From: Paracoccus sp. (in: a-proteobacteria)
GTDB lineage: Bacteria; Pseudomonadota; Alphaproteobacteria; Rhodobacterales; Rhodobacteraceae
Reading direction: 5' to 3'
NCBI RefSeq assembly: GCF_030538695.1
Contig: NZ_JAUNTN010000007.1
Location: 59,562-123,561, forward strand
DNA: 64,000 bases
Made by a program: the position numbers and the translations under genes. Positions 26,854-36,332 of this stretch are shown one piece after another (the stretch's first letter is position 1; every line of letters begins with the position of its first letter). Under the pieces are notes generated by a model that saw nothing but the letters and a program-made list of their open reading frames with translations, made no database searches and was not told the DNA's origin.

Positions 26854-28313
26854 TATCTGATCTCCAAAATCGTGTCCAACATACCCATTGCGGCCTGAAT
26901 GACGCGTGCGTTCGCGGCATAGGCGACCTCTAGCTGCATCAAGTTTTGCAATTCAATATCCGTATCCACACCATAAGACTGCGCATTAGCCTGCATTTCT
27001 TGATGATACGCGTGAGAGGCAACAGAGGCGCTTTCACTATTTACAACAGAAGTGCCTATACTGCTGGAAAAATTGCTCAGGAATGTTATGAAGCTCGCGT
27101 TGCGCACACCCAAGACTTCCGATGCCGGTGCGTGGACTTTATCAAACAGACCAGCAAGATTCATTAGCAAAGAGGTGTCACCTACGCTCCCCGGCTCAAC
27201 TGAATTCAGGCCGTCACGGATTCGCCAACTCTCTCCGCCTTTGGTGGGGTCAATCAGAGCGGCAAGAGTGATACGCCCAGAAAATCCAAGCTCATTTTCT
27301 GGATTATAATTGCCAAGCGCATCCGTGAACAGTCCATGATCGCCAGCGTCGATCGTATCATCCAGTGTCAGATCTGCGAAAATTGTGTAAAGGTCGGCCG
27401 CTAGCGCATCAAGCTCTGCTTGCACTTTGGGACCAAAATTATCCCTTACATCAACTGCGGCGCTCAAACTGCCACCGCTAAACATACTGAATTGACGATC
27501 ACTCATCAGTTCGCCATCCAGCATTAAGAAAGAGACCGGCGGAGTGCCAACCTGCATTTCGGGAACGAAAGTTCCGGCTGGCGCAAAGCCAAGGTTCACG
27601 GGATCCTTGCCATCCAGCAATGTTGCGCCATGCTCGGTAAACAGAGATATACGCCCATGTTCGCGCGTCACTTCCCGGATCGGAACTATTCCTGAAATCT
27701 CATCTATCAGCTTTTGCCGCTGATCCATCAGCGCCGAGGCATCCCCATTATGGGCAAGTTGTGTGATGATCTTTGTGTTCAGATCCGCGACCCGTGTCAG
27801 CCTGTCGTTTAGCGTATCAACCTGACGACCAATATCAGCGTCAGCTTCACTGCGCTGACTTTGAACTGTTGCGCTGACCTGGTTCAGCTTGTTCGCCAGT
27901 GCCCCCAGTGATTCCGCAACACGATTCAGCAAGATGCCATTGCTCGGCTCTGCGGTTGCGGCAATCAGGTTGGCCTGAACATTACCAAGCCGGGTTGTCA
28001 GGGCATCAGCCTCTCCGGGCAGACCGATCTTTTGACCCAGTTCAGCATAAAATGCGCTGTAGGTCTGATCGGACGCCAGTCGCGCTTGCGCCAGCCGCGT
28101 GTCCGCAATCGCACGATTGGATACCACCCGCGAGATGCTGTCGATCTGAACCCCGCCACCGTTCCCAAAAGCCGTTCGCGATGAAATTTCCACCGCACGG
28201 CGCCCGTAAGACGGATTTTGTGCATTTGCGATATTCGAGGAAACGATCTCTGTCGTTTTCGATACGGTTCCAATACCCGAAAGGGCGCTGGAAAGTGCAG
28301 CAGAAATACTCAT
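26853..28313 (-). CDS. flgK: Flagellar hook-associated protein FlgK
   Basis: A 486-residue hook-filament junction protein. The rod/hook-type N-terminal motif (SSALSGIGTVSKTTEIVSSN and IANAQNPSYGRR) and C-terminal helix (ELQNLMQLEVAYAANARVIQ) are present. It caps the hook and receives FlgL. ATG 28313 has AAGGAT nine bases upstream. Base composition changes inside the gene: the first half resembles flgE, and the 3' part (low coordinates) becomes AT-rich like flgL and flgI. Confidence 0.93.
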   Translation of the reverse strand: MSISAALSSALSGIGTVSKTTEIVSSNIANAQNPSYGRRAVEISSRTAFGNGGGVQIDSISRVVSNRAIADTRLAQARLASDQTYSAFYAELGQKIGLPGEADALTTRLGNVQANLIAATAEPSNGILLNRVAESLGALANKLNQVSATVQSQRSEADADIGRQVDTLNDRLTRVADLNTKIITQLAHNGDASALMDQRQKLIDEISGIVPIREVTREHGRISLFTEHGATLLDGKDPVNLGFAPAGTFVPEMQVGTPPVSFLMLDGELMSDRQFSMFSGGSLSAAVDVRDNFGPKVQAELDALAADLYTIFADLTLDDTIDAGDHGLFTDALGNYNPENELGFSGRITLAALIDPTKGGESWRIRDGLNSVEPGSVGDTSLLMNLAGLFDKVHAPASEVLGVRNASFITFLSNFSSSIGTSVVNSESASVASHAYHQEMQANAQSYGVDTDIELQNLMQLEVAYAANARVIQAAMGMLDTILEIR

Positions 28314-28328
28314 ATCACGAGATCCTTA

Positions 28329-29660
28329 TCAGCGTTTGATGTTGGTGGTTTCCTGCAACATCTCATCAACGGTCTGGATAACTTTGGCATTCGAGGAATA
28401 GGCGCGCTGCGTCTGGATCAATTCCGTCAGTTCAGCCGCAACGTCTGTCGTCGAGCCTTCACGGGCATAGCCGACAATCGCCCCGGTCGGCCCGTCGCCC
28501 GCATCCCAAAGAAAGAATGAGCCGGATTCGGGCGATACTTTGAAAGTCTGGTTGTTCAGTGCCGTCAGGGCATTTGGATTTGGCACATCCACCAGCGGAA
28601 TCTGATAGATAGTGCGAATAAAGCCAGTGTCATAGGTGGCGATAATCAGACCGCGTTCGTCAACCTCAACCCCGGTCAGGTTGCCAACCGGAGAACCGTT
28701 CTTGGTGATATTCTGCGTGAAGGTATCCCCCAGTTGCGACAGGCCGTTCTGATCCAGTGGACGCCCGATATTGACCGTCACCGGCCCCCCAGCCAGTTCA
28801 AGCGACAAATTGCCGGTCTCTGCATCATAGGCGCCGCCGTTTTCAACCTCCACCTTTTGGATACGGCCACCGTTCGACTGGTCGTCCTGGAACGTAACGG
28901 TATAGGTGCCAACGATATTGGCGTCCTCATCATCGCTGATGTCGATGGCGGAGTCGCGGATTTCCATGGTCCAGGTGTTTGTCATGCCCGAGCCAGGATC
29001 GCCGTCAACATTCGGGGTAAAGGTGATGCTCAGCGCCTCAGACGTGCCGAGGTTGCCAAAATATTCAACCTTGATGGGCAAAGACTGGCCGGTCGATCCG
29101 GCATAAGTATCCGTCGCGGGCAGGTTGATGCCCAGATTGATATGCGTGGTCGGGTCGCTGGCGGTCTGGTTGGCGCTGATGACGACCGGCTGAAGGCCAC
29201 CAATCGTATCGCGCGGCATGATGTCGATGTTGCCGTCCGCATTCGCGGGCCAGCCCATCAGGACCAGACCGGATTCCGTTTTCAACACCCCATTGGCATC
29301 CGTGCGGAAACCGCCGGTCGTCGTCATCAGCAGCGAGGTCGTGGACATATTCGACCCCATCGAGGTGGCCGGAATGACCGGCAGCATCCCACGCCCCGAC
29401 ACCGCCAGATCCAGCGGATGTTTGGTCGAGATCAGCGCCCCGCGTTCGTCGATGATGCGCGAGGTCATGGCCCGCACCCCGCCAGCCGAGTAAGTGCCGG
29501 CACCGCGCGCCTGACTGATAACCATGCCTTCGAAATCGGTGCGCACCCTTTTGTAGCCATAGGTACCAGAGTTCGAAATGTTATCGGCAATCGTGCCGAG
29601 CTTGGTCGCATTCGCCGACAGGCCAGCCACACCAGCGTTGAGCGAAGAAGAAATCGACAT
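28329..29660 (-). CDS. flgE: Flagellar hook protein FlgE
   Basis: A 443-residue hook subunit. The N-terminal motif ANATKLGTIADNISNSGTYGYKR, the central LDLAVSGRGML segment and the C-terminal LIQTQRAYSSNAKVIQTVDEML are the standard hook-protein signatures. It polymerises into the universal joint outside the cell. AAGGA seven bases before ATG 29660 supports the start. flgK follows 15 bases downstream, and motB lies 90 bases upstream on the same strand. Confidence 0.95.
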   Translation of the reverse strand: MSISSSLNAGVAGLSANATKLGTIADNISNSGTYGYKRVRTDFEGMVISQARGAGTYSAGGVRAMTSRIIDERGALISTKHPLDLAVSGRGMLPVIPATSMGSNMSTTSLLMTTTGGFRTDANGVLKTESGLVLMGWPANADGNIDIMPRDTIGGLQPVVISANQTASDPTTHINLGINLPATDTYAGSTGQSLPIKVEYFGNLGTSEALSITFTPNVDGDPGSGMTNTWTMEIRDSAIDISDDEDANIVGTYTVTFQDDQSNGGRIQKVEVENGGAYDAETGNLSLELAGGPVTVNIGRPLDQNGLSQLGDTFTQNITKNGSPVGNLTGVEVDERGLIIATYDTGFIRTIYQIPLVDVPNPNALTALNNQTFKVSPESGSFFLWDAGDGPTGAIVGYAREGSTTDVAAELTELIQTQRAYSSNAKVIQTVDEMLQETTNIKR

Positions 29661-29750
29661 TCAGCTTGTCCTTTGCATAAGGGATTCGTGTTACGGTTCA
29701 GTCTGGCAGGAAAAGATTAAGCCACCGCTAACGGCGGCAAAGATTCCCGC

Positions 29751-30551
29751 CTATCGCAGCAAAATAATTTCCACCCGGTTATTGCGCGGCCCCATCGGGT
29801 CGCCCGGATTGCTTTGGCGGTCGCCATAAGCGACGACACGGCGGATGCGGCGGGGGTGAAAACCGTCATCTTCCAAAAGATTGCGAATCGTATGGGCGCG
29901 GGCATCAGAGAGCGGCCAGATCGGGGATTGCGCCAAAACCTCGGGGAAGGCCCGCACATGGCCGTTAATCGCCAGATCATTGCGCACCGGCCGAAGGACC
30001 GTTGCCACGATCCGCACCAATTCGCGGGTCTGCGGATTGGGCTGCGCCGTATCATCACGGAACAGGGGCGTATCGGACAAGTCGCTGAGTTCGATCACCA
30101 GCCCCTCATCGGTCAGGCGCGTGACCACATGGCGCAGCAGGTTCTGATGCTGCATGGATTCCGCACCAAGACCGTTCAACTGGTCCTGAATGTGGCGGGC
30201 CATTTCCTCAAACGCCTGATCCGGCGCAGCCTTTTCGTTTGATTCAGCCAACCCGCCGGACATATCGGTTTCGTTCTGAACCTGTGTGTCCCGCATATTG
30301 CCACCATCCGACAGGCCGGAATTACCGCCCGCCCGTGTCTGGATAACCGTCGGATTGAAGTAATCGGCCAGCCCCTGTCGCTGTTTTTCTGTGGTTGCGT
30401 TCAGCAGCCACATCAGCAGGAAAAACGCCATCATCGCCGTAACGAAATCCGCATAGGCAACCTTCCACGCGCCACCGTGATGGCCGTGTTCCTCACCCGC
30501 CTGCACCCGCTTGATAATCAGCGGTCTGCTGCCTGATTTATTTCCGGCCAT
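29751..30551 (-). CDS. motB: Flagellar motor stator protein MotB
   Basis: A 266-residue inner-membrane protein. One transmembrane helix (VAYADFVTAMMAFFLLMWLL, about residues 32-51) carries the proton-binding Asp of the stator. A linker and an OmpA/MotB peptidoglycan-binding domain follow (GHVRAFPEV, SDARAHTIRNLL, RRIRRVVAYGDRQS). The HHGGAWKVAYAD segment is typical of MotB. The usual partner motA is not adjacent: the next gene upstream on this strand is a GMC oxidoreductase. It probably leads the flgE-K-L-I gene set. Confidence 0.93.
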   Translation of the reverse strand: MAGNKSGSRPLIIKRVQAGEEHGHHGGAWKVAYADFVTAMMAFFLLMWLLNATTEKQRQGLADYFNPTVIQTRAGGNSGLSDGGNMRDTQVQNETDMSGGLAESNEKAAPDQAFEEMARHIQDQLNGLGAESMQHQNLLRHVVTRLTDEGLVIELSDLSDTPLFRDDTAQPNPQTRELVRIVATVLRPVRNDLAINGHVRAFPEVLAQSPIWPLSDARAHTIRNLLEDDGFHPRRIRRVVAYGDRQSNPGDPMGPRNNRVEIILLR

Positions 30552-30625
30552 GCTGGCCCCCGTTACTGCTGTTCCGGGGTCAGCTTTAACAGCCGCAGGT
30601 TGAAAACAAGTTAACGTATAAAATC

Positions 30626-32218
30626 TTAATTATTTTTCAGCCCCTGACGGATCATATCCGCAGCTTTTTCCGCAATCATAATGGTTGGCGAGTTCGTGTT
30701 TCCCGACACGATTCGCGGCATGACCGAGGCATCGACCACCCGCAGCCCCTCGAATCCGCGCAGGCGCAGCGCCGGATCGACCACCGATTCGGGGTCCGCA
30801 CCCATCCGCGCGGTGCCAACCGGGTGGAAAATGGTCGAGGCAATCCGCCCCGCCGCTTCGGCCAGCGCAGCGTCGTCATCGGCGACCGGGCCGGGCTTGA
30901 ACTCCTCGGGATGATAGCGGGCCATCGGGGCCTGCGCCATGATACGACGGGTCAGGCGAATGGCGCGGGCGGCAATCACGCGGTCGGTTTCCGCCGACAG
31001 ATAGCGTGGTGCGATCTCGGGATGGGCGGCCGGGTCAAGGCTGGTGATGCGCACATGACCCCGGCTGTCGGGGCGCAGCGGCACCACGCTGGCGGTAATC
31101 GCAGGGAAATCATCAAGCGCCCCGCCAAAGGCATCAAGGCTGAGCGGCTGCACGTGATATTCCAGATCGGGCGTGGCTACATCCGGGCCGGATCGGGCAA
31201 AGGCGCCAAGCTGGCTGGGCGCCATGCTCATCGGGCCAGACCGGCGCAGCAGATATTCCAGACCAATTTTTGCTTTTCCAAACAGGCTATTGGCCAGAGA
31301 GTTCAGCGTTTTCGCCCCTTGCAGACGATAGGCGCAGCGGATTTGCAGGTGGTCTTGCAGGTTCTCGCCCACGGGGGCATCGCGGCGGACCTCGACCCCT
31401 ATGTCGCGCAGCAGACCAGCCGGACCAATCCCCGAGCGTTGCAGGATCGCGGGTGTGCCGATTGACCCCGCCGACAGGATCACCTGACGGCCTGTCACCT
31501 GCCGCGCGCCGCCTTCGGCCAGCAGGCGCAGCCCCGTCGCGCGGTTGCCGTCAAATGTCACCGTATCAATCAAGGCCCCGGTCATCACCGTCAGGTTCGG
31601 GCGCTTCAGTGCCGGGCGCAGGAACGCCTTGGCCGCCGAAACCCGCCAGCCACCGCGTTGGTTAACGCGGAAATAGCCTACGCCTTCGTTATCGCCAGTA
31701 TTGAAATCATCCGTTGCGGGGATGCCCTCGGCCTGCGCGGCGCGGGCAAAATCATCCAGCACATCCCAACGCAGGCGTTGCTTTTCCACCCGCCATTCAC
31801 CGCCCGCACCGTGATGTTCGGACGCGCCATCGGCATAATCCTCGGATTTCAGGAAATAGGGGCGCACGTCATCCCAGCCCCAGCCGGTGCAGCCCATCTG
31901 TCGCCAACCGTCATAATCCGCCGCCTGCCCGCGCAGGTAAAGCATCCCGTTGATCGAGGAACAGCCCCCCAGCACCCGCCCGCGCGGGTAAAGCAAGGAC
32001 CGCCCGCCAAGCCCCACTTCGGGCGCGGTCTTATACTGCCAATCGGTGCGAGGGTTGCCGATGCAATACAGATAGCCCATCGGAATATGAATCCAATGGT
32101 AATTGTCGCGCCCGCCAGCCTCGACCAGCAGCACCCGCGTGCCGGGGTCTTCGGACAGGCGCGCAGCCAGAACGCAGCCGGCGCTGCCTGCGCCAGCGAT
32201 AATGAAATCGTAATCCAT
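30626..32218 (-). CDS. GMC-family FAD oxidoreductase (choline dehydrogenase-like)
   Basis: A 530-residue flavoprotein. The FAD-binding GAGSAGCVLAARL lies at the N-terminus, GRVLGGCSSINGMLYLRG is GMC signature 1, GSIGTPAILQRSGIGP is signature 2, and FHPVGTARMG with NTNSPTIMIAEKAADMI carries the catalytic His region at the end. The family oxidises alcohols, often choline or aromatic/aliphatic primary alcohols. The absence of betB or betI nearby argues against a dedicated betaine pathway. ATG 32218 is chosen because GGAGGGAGGAA lies just upstream; 75 extra codons in the longer frame are not conserved. It is divergent from pqiA1. Confidence 0.88.
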   Translation of the reverse strand: MDYDFIIAGAGSAGCVLAARLSEDPGTRVLLVEAGGRDNYHWIHIPMGYLYCIGNPRTDWQYKTAPEVGLGGRSLLYPRGRVLGGCSSINGMLYLRGQAADYDGWRQMGCTGWGWDDVRPYFLKSEDYADGASEHHGAGGEWRVEKQRLRWDVLDDFARAAQAEGIPATDDFNTGDNEGVGYFRVNQRGGWRVSAAKAFLRPALKRPNLTVMTGALIDTVTFDGNRATGLRLLAEGGARQVTGRQVILSAGSIGTPAILQRSGIGPAGLLRDIGVEVRRDAPVGENLQDHLQIRCAYRLQGAKTLNSLANSLFGKAKIGLEYLLRRSGPMSMAPSQLGAFARSGPDVATPDLEYHVQPLSLDAFGGALDDFPAITASVVPLRPDSRGHVRITSLDPAAHPEIAPRYLSAETDRVIAARAIRLTRRIMAQAPMARYHPEEFKPGPVADDDAALAEAAGRIASTIFHPVGTARMGADPESVVDPALRLRGFEGLRVVDASVMPRIVSGNTNSPTIMIAEKAADMIRQGLKNN

Positions 32219-32304
32219 CGGTTCCTCCCTCCGCGGCAGATTAACCGGGGGGCAGGCGCAGGCAAGCCCTTCCCTTGCTGCCGGCCCGCGCCTATCTTGC
32301 GGCA

Positions 32305-32991
32305 ATGGAAACGCGGGCCAGCTATGACATGACCACCGGCGCGGGGCTGATTGCCTGTCCCCGCTGTGATGCGCTGCATGTGGAAACGGAATTGCAGACC
32401 GGCGAAACCGCAAGCTGCATCCGCTGTGCCACGGTTCTGGCACGACCGCGCAGCGGGGCCTTCACGCAGATCGTGGCCCTGTCGGTCACGCAGATGGTGC
32501 TGATGTTCGGGGCGGTGTTCTTTCCCTTTCTGCGGATTCACCGCATGGGGTTTGGCAATGATACCTCGCTGTTCGGGGTAGCGATGGCCTATTCGCATGG
32601 CTGGCTGGCCCCGCTGACTCTGGTGTTGCTGGCCTCGATCGTCGGGCTGCCTGTGCTGCGGGCGGGGCTGCTGGTCTATGTGCTGGCCCCGATGGCGCGG
32701 GGCGGGCGGCCCCTGCGTCATGCGGCAGGAGCATTCCGCCTGTCCGAACAGTTGCGCCCGTGGTCGATGGCCGAAATCTTCGTCATCGGCACGGCGGTGG
32801 CGCTGATCAAGATTGCCGGGCTGGCGCATATCAGCCTTGGCCCTGCTTTCTGGGCCATTTGCGCACTGATCTTTGTCGGCGCGGCCAGCAATGTATTCCT
32901 GTGCGCCACAACCATCTGGGACGCGATCGAGGATGGGGGCGGCACAACCGACGGGCGCGAAATGCGCGATCCGCTGAAAGGCCGGGCATGA
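32305..32991 (+). CDS. pqiA1: PqiA-family membrane protein, first half
   Basis: A 228-residue inner-membrane protein with a cysteine-rich cytoplasmic start (CPRC and CIRC, a zinc-ribbon-like pair) followed by four hydrophobic segments (about 55-75, 95-125, 150-170 and 178-198). PqiA/LetA proteins accompany MCE proteins that move lipids between the two membranes. Enterobacterial PqiA has two such cysteine-plus-membrane halves in one chain; here they are two genes, this and the next, overlapping by four bases. ATG 32305 was preferred; a Met eight codons later is possible. Confidence 0.82.
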   Translation: METRASYDMTTGAGLIACPRCDALHVETELQTGETASCIRCATVLARPRSGAFTQIVALSVTQMVLMFGAVFFPFLRIHRMGFGNDTSLFGVAMAYSHGWLAPLTLVLLASIVGLPVLRAGLLVYVLAPMARGGRPLRHAAGAFRLSEQLRPWSMAEIFVIGTAVALIKIAGLAHISLGPAFWAICALIFVGAASNVFLCATTIWDAIEDGGGTTDGREMRDPLKGRA

Positions 32992-33644
32992 GCAGCACCG
33001 ACACCCCTGCCCCGATCCTGACCGCCCACCGGGCGCATCTGCTGGGTTGCCGCGCCTGTGGCCGCGTCTGGCCCGAGGATGAAACCCATTGCCACCGCTG
33101 CGGCGCGGCGCTGGTGCCGCCGGACCGGCGGGGTTTGCAGGCGGTATGGGCCTGGCTGATCGCCGGAATCATCTTTTACATCCCTGCCAATCTGTTCCCG
33201 ATGATGCGCACCGCAACCTTTGTCGGAAGCACCGAATCCACCATCCTCGGCGGCGTGATTGAGCTGATCCACCATGGCGATTATCCGGTGGCGGCTGTCG
33301 TCTTTGTTGCCTCGATCATGGTGCCGATCGGCAAGTTCATTGCAATTGCATGGCTGGCCCATGTCGCCGGACGTCCTGCCAGCGTGGATGAGGCCCACCA
33401 TCGGCTGCGCGTGCTGGAGGTGGTCGAGTTCATCGGTCGCTGGTCGATGATCGACGTGTTCGTGGTGGCGATTCTGGCGGCACTGGTGCAGCTTGGCTTT
33501 GTGGCCTCAATCCATCCGGGCATAGCGGCGGTCAGTTTTGCGCTGTCTGTTGCTTTCACGATGCTTTCCGCGCAAAGCTTTGACCCAAGACTGATCTGGC
33601 GCGGGCTGCCCTTGCGCCAAAGCAAGGACCGCCGCCGCAAATGA
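32988..33644 (+). CDS. pqiA2: PqiA-family membrane protein, second half
   Basis: A 218-residue membrane protein parallel in design to pqiA1: two CxxC pairs (CRACGRVW and CHRCGAAL) and then four membrane helices with FYIPANLFPMM and VIELIHHGDYPVAAVVFVASIMVPIGKF, well conserved in PqiA. It likely pairs with pqiA1 to form a PqiA-like unit beside the MCE protein PqiB. The start ATG lies inside the pqiA1 stop and the end overlaps the pqiB start by four bases. Confidence 0.85.
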   Translation: MSSTDTPAPILTAHRAHLLGCRACGRVWPEDETHCHRCGAALVPPDRRGLQAVWAWLIAGIIFYIPANLFPMMRTATFVGSTESTILGGVIELIHHGDYPVAAVVFVASIMVPIGKFIAIAWLAHVAGRPASVDEAHHRLRVLEVVEFIGRWSMIDVFVVAILAALVQLGFVASIHPGIAAVSFALSVAFTMLSAQSFDPRLIWRGLPLRQSKDRRRK

Positions 33645-35695
33645 GTGACCAGCCCGACCTGAAACCCGCCAGCCCCGCGCGCCGCACGGCGGCAAAGGCC
33701 GCGCAGGCGTCCTTTTCCCTGATCTGGCTGGTGCCGATCATCGCGCTGGTGGTCACGCTGGGGATCGCCTGGAACGCATGGCAGGGGCGCGGCCAGTTGG
33801 TCGAGGTGCAGTTCCGCGACGCCACCGGCATCACGCCGGGCGATACTGCGGTCAAGTTCCGCGAAGTGACCGTCGGCAAAGTCGAATCCGTCCGCTTCAC
33901 CCCTGATCTGACCAATGTCATCGTCGGCCTGCGTATCGAACCGGCTGTGTCGCGCTATATCGACACCGACGCCGAGTTCTGGATCGTTCGCCCACAGGTT
34001 TCAGCACAGGGGATCTCGCGCCTTGATACGGTGCTGTCGGGTGCGTTTATCGAGGGCAACTGGGACGCCAACCCCGGCACGCCGCTGGATGGCCGCGTGG
34101 TGGAGGGCCTGCCCCGTGCGCCGCTGGCCCGGATGGGTGCGCCCGGCACCTGGATCAGCCTGTCCTCGGACAGCGCCAGCGGGTTGACCGAAGGTGCGCC
34201 TGTCACCTTCCGCGGCATCCAGATCGGCCGGATGGAGAACCTGCGCCTTTCGGAAACCGATGAAACCGTGCTGGTGGATGTGTTCGTCCCCGCGCCGCAT
34301 GATAAGCGGCTGACCTCGAACACGGCGTTTTGGGACACCTCGGGCTTTTCGCTGTCTCTTGGGGCGCAGGGTCTCAGCTTCAATGTCAATTCGCTGGCTT
34401 CGCTGGTGCAGGGGGGAGCGCAGTTTGCGACCTTCAGTTCTGGCGGCAGCCCGATTGAGGCGGGCCATGTCTTCCGCCTTTACCCGGATGAGGACGCCGC
34501 CCGCATCAATGCCGCCAGCGACGAATCCGGGTTGGAACTGCGCCTGACGGTGCTGGTCGATAACGCTATCCGGGGCCTGAATATTGGGGCGGATGTGCAG
34601 TTTCAGGGCCTGACGGTCGGCAAGGTCAGCGACCTGTCGGTGCATATCGAACCCGGACAGGACGGCGCCGCACCAGAACCGATGCAGGATGTGACGCTGG
34701 CGATTTCGCCGGTGCGCCTTGGCCTGCCCGTCGATGCGACCGAGGCCGATGCGCTGGCCTTCCTGCAAGCCCGTGCCAATGAAGGGCTGCGGGCGCGGGT
34801 CGCCAGCGCGGGCTTTTTCGGCACTTCGCTGATGATCGAACTGGTCGATATTCCGGGCGCGGGCGCGGCAGAAATCCGCGCGGCGGCCCCCTATCCGGTG
34901 ATGCCATCAGCCGCCTCGAACACCGAAGATTTCAGCGCCTCGGCACAGGGGTTCATCAGCCGCATCGGCAAGCTGCCGCTGGAAGAAACCCTGAAATCCG
35001 CCACCGACATGATGAACAGCGTCACCGCGCTGGCCAGCAGCGAGGACACCCGCGCCATTCCCGAAGGTCTGCGCCACACCATCGACGAAGCCCGCGCCAC
35101 CATGGAGCAGTTGCGGCAAGCCACCGACGATCTGCGGCAGGCGGGCGCGGTGGATAACGCCGCACAAATGCTTGAACAGGCCCGCACGCTGGCCGAGCGC
35201 CTGAACACCGCCGCCGAGACCCTGCCACAGACCATGGCACAGATCGACACCGCCGCCGCGCAGGTGGCGCAGGTCCGCTTTGCCGAGATCGGGGATCAGG
35301 CCGCCGGGATCATGGCCGACCTGCGGGCGATGCTGGGCAGCGAGGATGCCGCCGAACTGCCGCGCAACCTGTCGGATGTGCTGCAAGCTGCCTCGGGCCT
35401 GCTGACAGACCTGCGCGACGGCAATGCGGCCGGCAGCCTGAACGCCGCGCTGCAAAGCGCCCGGACCGCCGCCGATGAGATCGCCGCCGCCAGCCGTGGC
35501 CTGCCCGATCTGACCCGCCGCATCGACGCAGCGGCACAGCAGGCACAGGCGACCATCGCCGCCTATGGCGCGCGGTCCAACTTCAACAATGAAACCGTTA
35601 ACCTGATGCGCGAATTGCGGCGGGCGGCCTCGTCCTTCGGACAGCTTGCGCAGATGATCGAACGCAACCCCCGCGCCTTTATTATGGGACGATAA
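33641..35695 (+). CDS. pqiB: PqiB-like MCE-domain protein
   Basis: A 684-residue protein with one N-terminal membrane helix (about 25-48) and three MCE/MlaD domains (about 48-140, 160-225 and 285-400); the motif VKFREVTVGKVESVRF is diagnostic for the first. A long Ala/Gln/Leu-rich helical region follows (about 440-684), as in PqiB, whose helices build a needle across the periplasm for lipid transport. It is preceded by pqiA1-pqiA2 and followed two bases later by pqiC, so this is a full Pqi-type operon. Confidence 0.9.
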   Translation: MSDQPDLKPASPARRTAAKAAQASFSLIWLVPIIALVVTLGIAWNAWQGRGQLVEVQFRDATGITPGDTAVKFREVTVGKVESVRFTPDLTNVIVGLRIEPAVSRYIDTDAEFWIVRPQVSAQGISRLDTVLSGAFIEGNWDANPGTPLDGRVVEGLPRAPLARMGAPGTWISLSSDSASGLTEGAPVTFRGIQIGRMENLRLSETDETVLVDVFVPAPHDKRLTSNTAFWDTSGFSLSLGAQGLSFNVNSLASLVQGGAQFATFSSGGSPIEAGHVFRLYPDEDAARINAASDESGLELRLTVLVDNAIRGLNIGADVQFQGLTVGKVSDLSVHIEPGQDGAAPEPMQDVTLAISPVRLGLPVDATEADALAFLQARANEGLRARVASAGFFGTSLMIELVDIPGAGAAEIRAAAPYPVMPSAASNTEDFSASAQGFISRIGKLPLEETLKSATDMMNSVTALASSEDTRAIPEGLRHTIDEARATMEQLRQATDDLRQAGAVDNAAQMLEQARTLAERLNTAAETLPQTMAQIDTAAAQVAQVRFAEIGDQAAGIMADLRAMLGSEDAAELPRNLSDVLQAASGLLTDLRDGNAAGSLNAALQSARTAADEIAAASRGLPDLTRRIDAAAQQAQATIAAYGARSNFNNETVNLMRELRRAASSFGQLAQMIERNPRAFIMGR

Positions 35696-35696
35696 G

Positions 35697-36332
35697 ATGC
35701 GACTGCTTTTGCCCTTGCTTGCCACGCTGACCCTGACCGCCTGCGGCAATCCGGAAAAGGTCGCCCGCTATCTGATCGACCCGCCAATGCCGCCGGTCGC
35801 GGTGGCGAACCGGCTGGGAACGGCAGAACTCAAGGACGTATCGCTGCCGGATTATGCCTCGGGTCAGGAAATCTCCTGGCAGACGGCAGATGGCGCGGTG
35901 CGCTCGACCCCCGACAATCTTTGGGCCGACAATCCGCAGCGGGCCTTTACCCAAACGCTGGCCCGCACTATTTCTGAAGTCTCGGGCGCAACCGTCATCG
36001 CGGAACCCTGGCCGCTGGCCGAAGCACCGTCGAAACGGATCGAGGTGCGGGTTGAAAAGGCGCTGGCGCAGGCAGATGGCATTTACCGGCTGAGCGGGCG
36101 CTATTTCGTCTCGGATGACGGCTATTCAGGGGGCAGCAATCAGGTGCGCAGCTTTGATATTTCCATCCCGCTGGCGTCCGAGGGCAGCGGCGCGATTGCA
36201 GCGGCGCAATCGGCGGCGATCAGCCAGCTTGCGGCGCAAATCGCCAGCCTGGGCGGGCCGGGGACGGCAATCCGCACCCGCACGCCTGCCGCGCCTTCGG
36301 GGGATATGTTCAGCCTGCCGCCACTGATGTAA
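35697..36332 (+). CDS. pqiC: PqiC-like outer-membrane lipoprotein
   Basis: A 211-residue lipoprotein of the ABC-type transport auxiliary (DUF330/PqiC) family. The signal peptide ends in a lipobox, LTAC, with Cys at residue 17. Residues PDYASGQEISWQTADGAVRSTPDNLWADNP match the conserved core where PqiC describes its substrate-facing strand. PqiC is thought to connect the PqiB needle to the outer membrane. It starts two bases after pqiB and meets cysQ tail to tail with no spacing (TAA 36330-36332). Confidence 0.88.
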   Translation: MRLLLPLLATLTLTACGNPEKVARYLIDPPMPPVAVANRLGTAELKDVSLPDYASGQEISWQTADGAVRSTPDNLWADNPQRAFTQTLARTISEVSGATVIAEPWPLAEAPSKRIEVRVEKALAQADGIYRLSGRYFVSDDGYSGGSNQVRSFDISIPLASEGSGAIAAAQSAAISQLAAQIASLGGPGTAIRTRTPAAPSGDMFSLPPLM

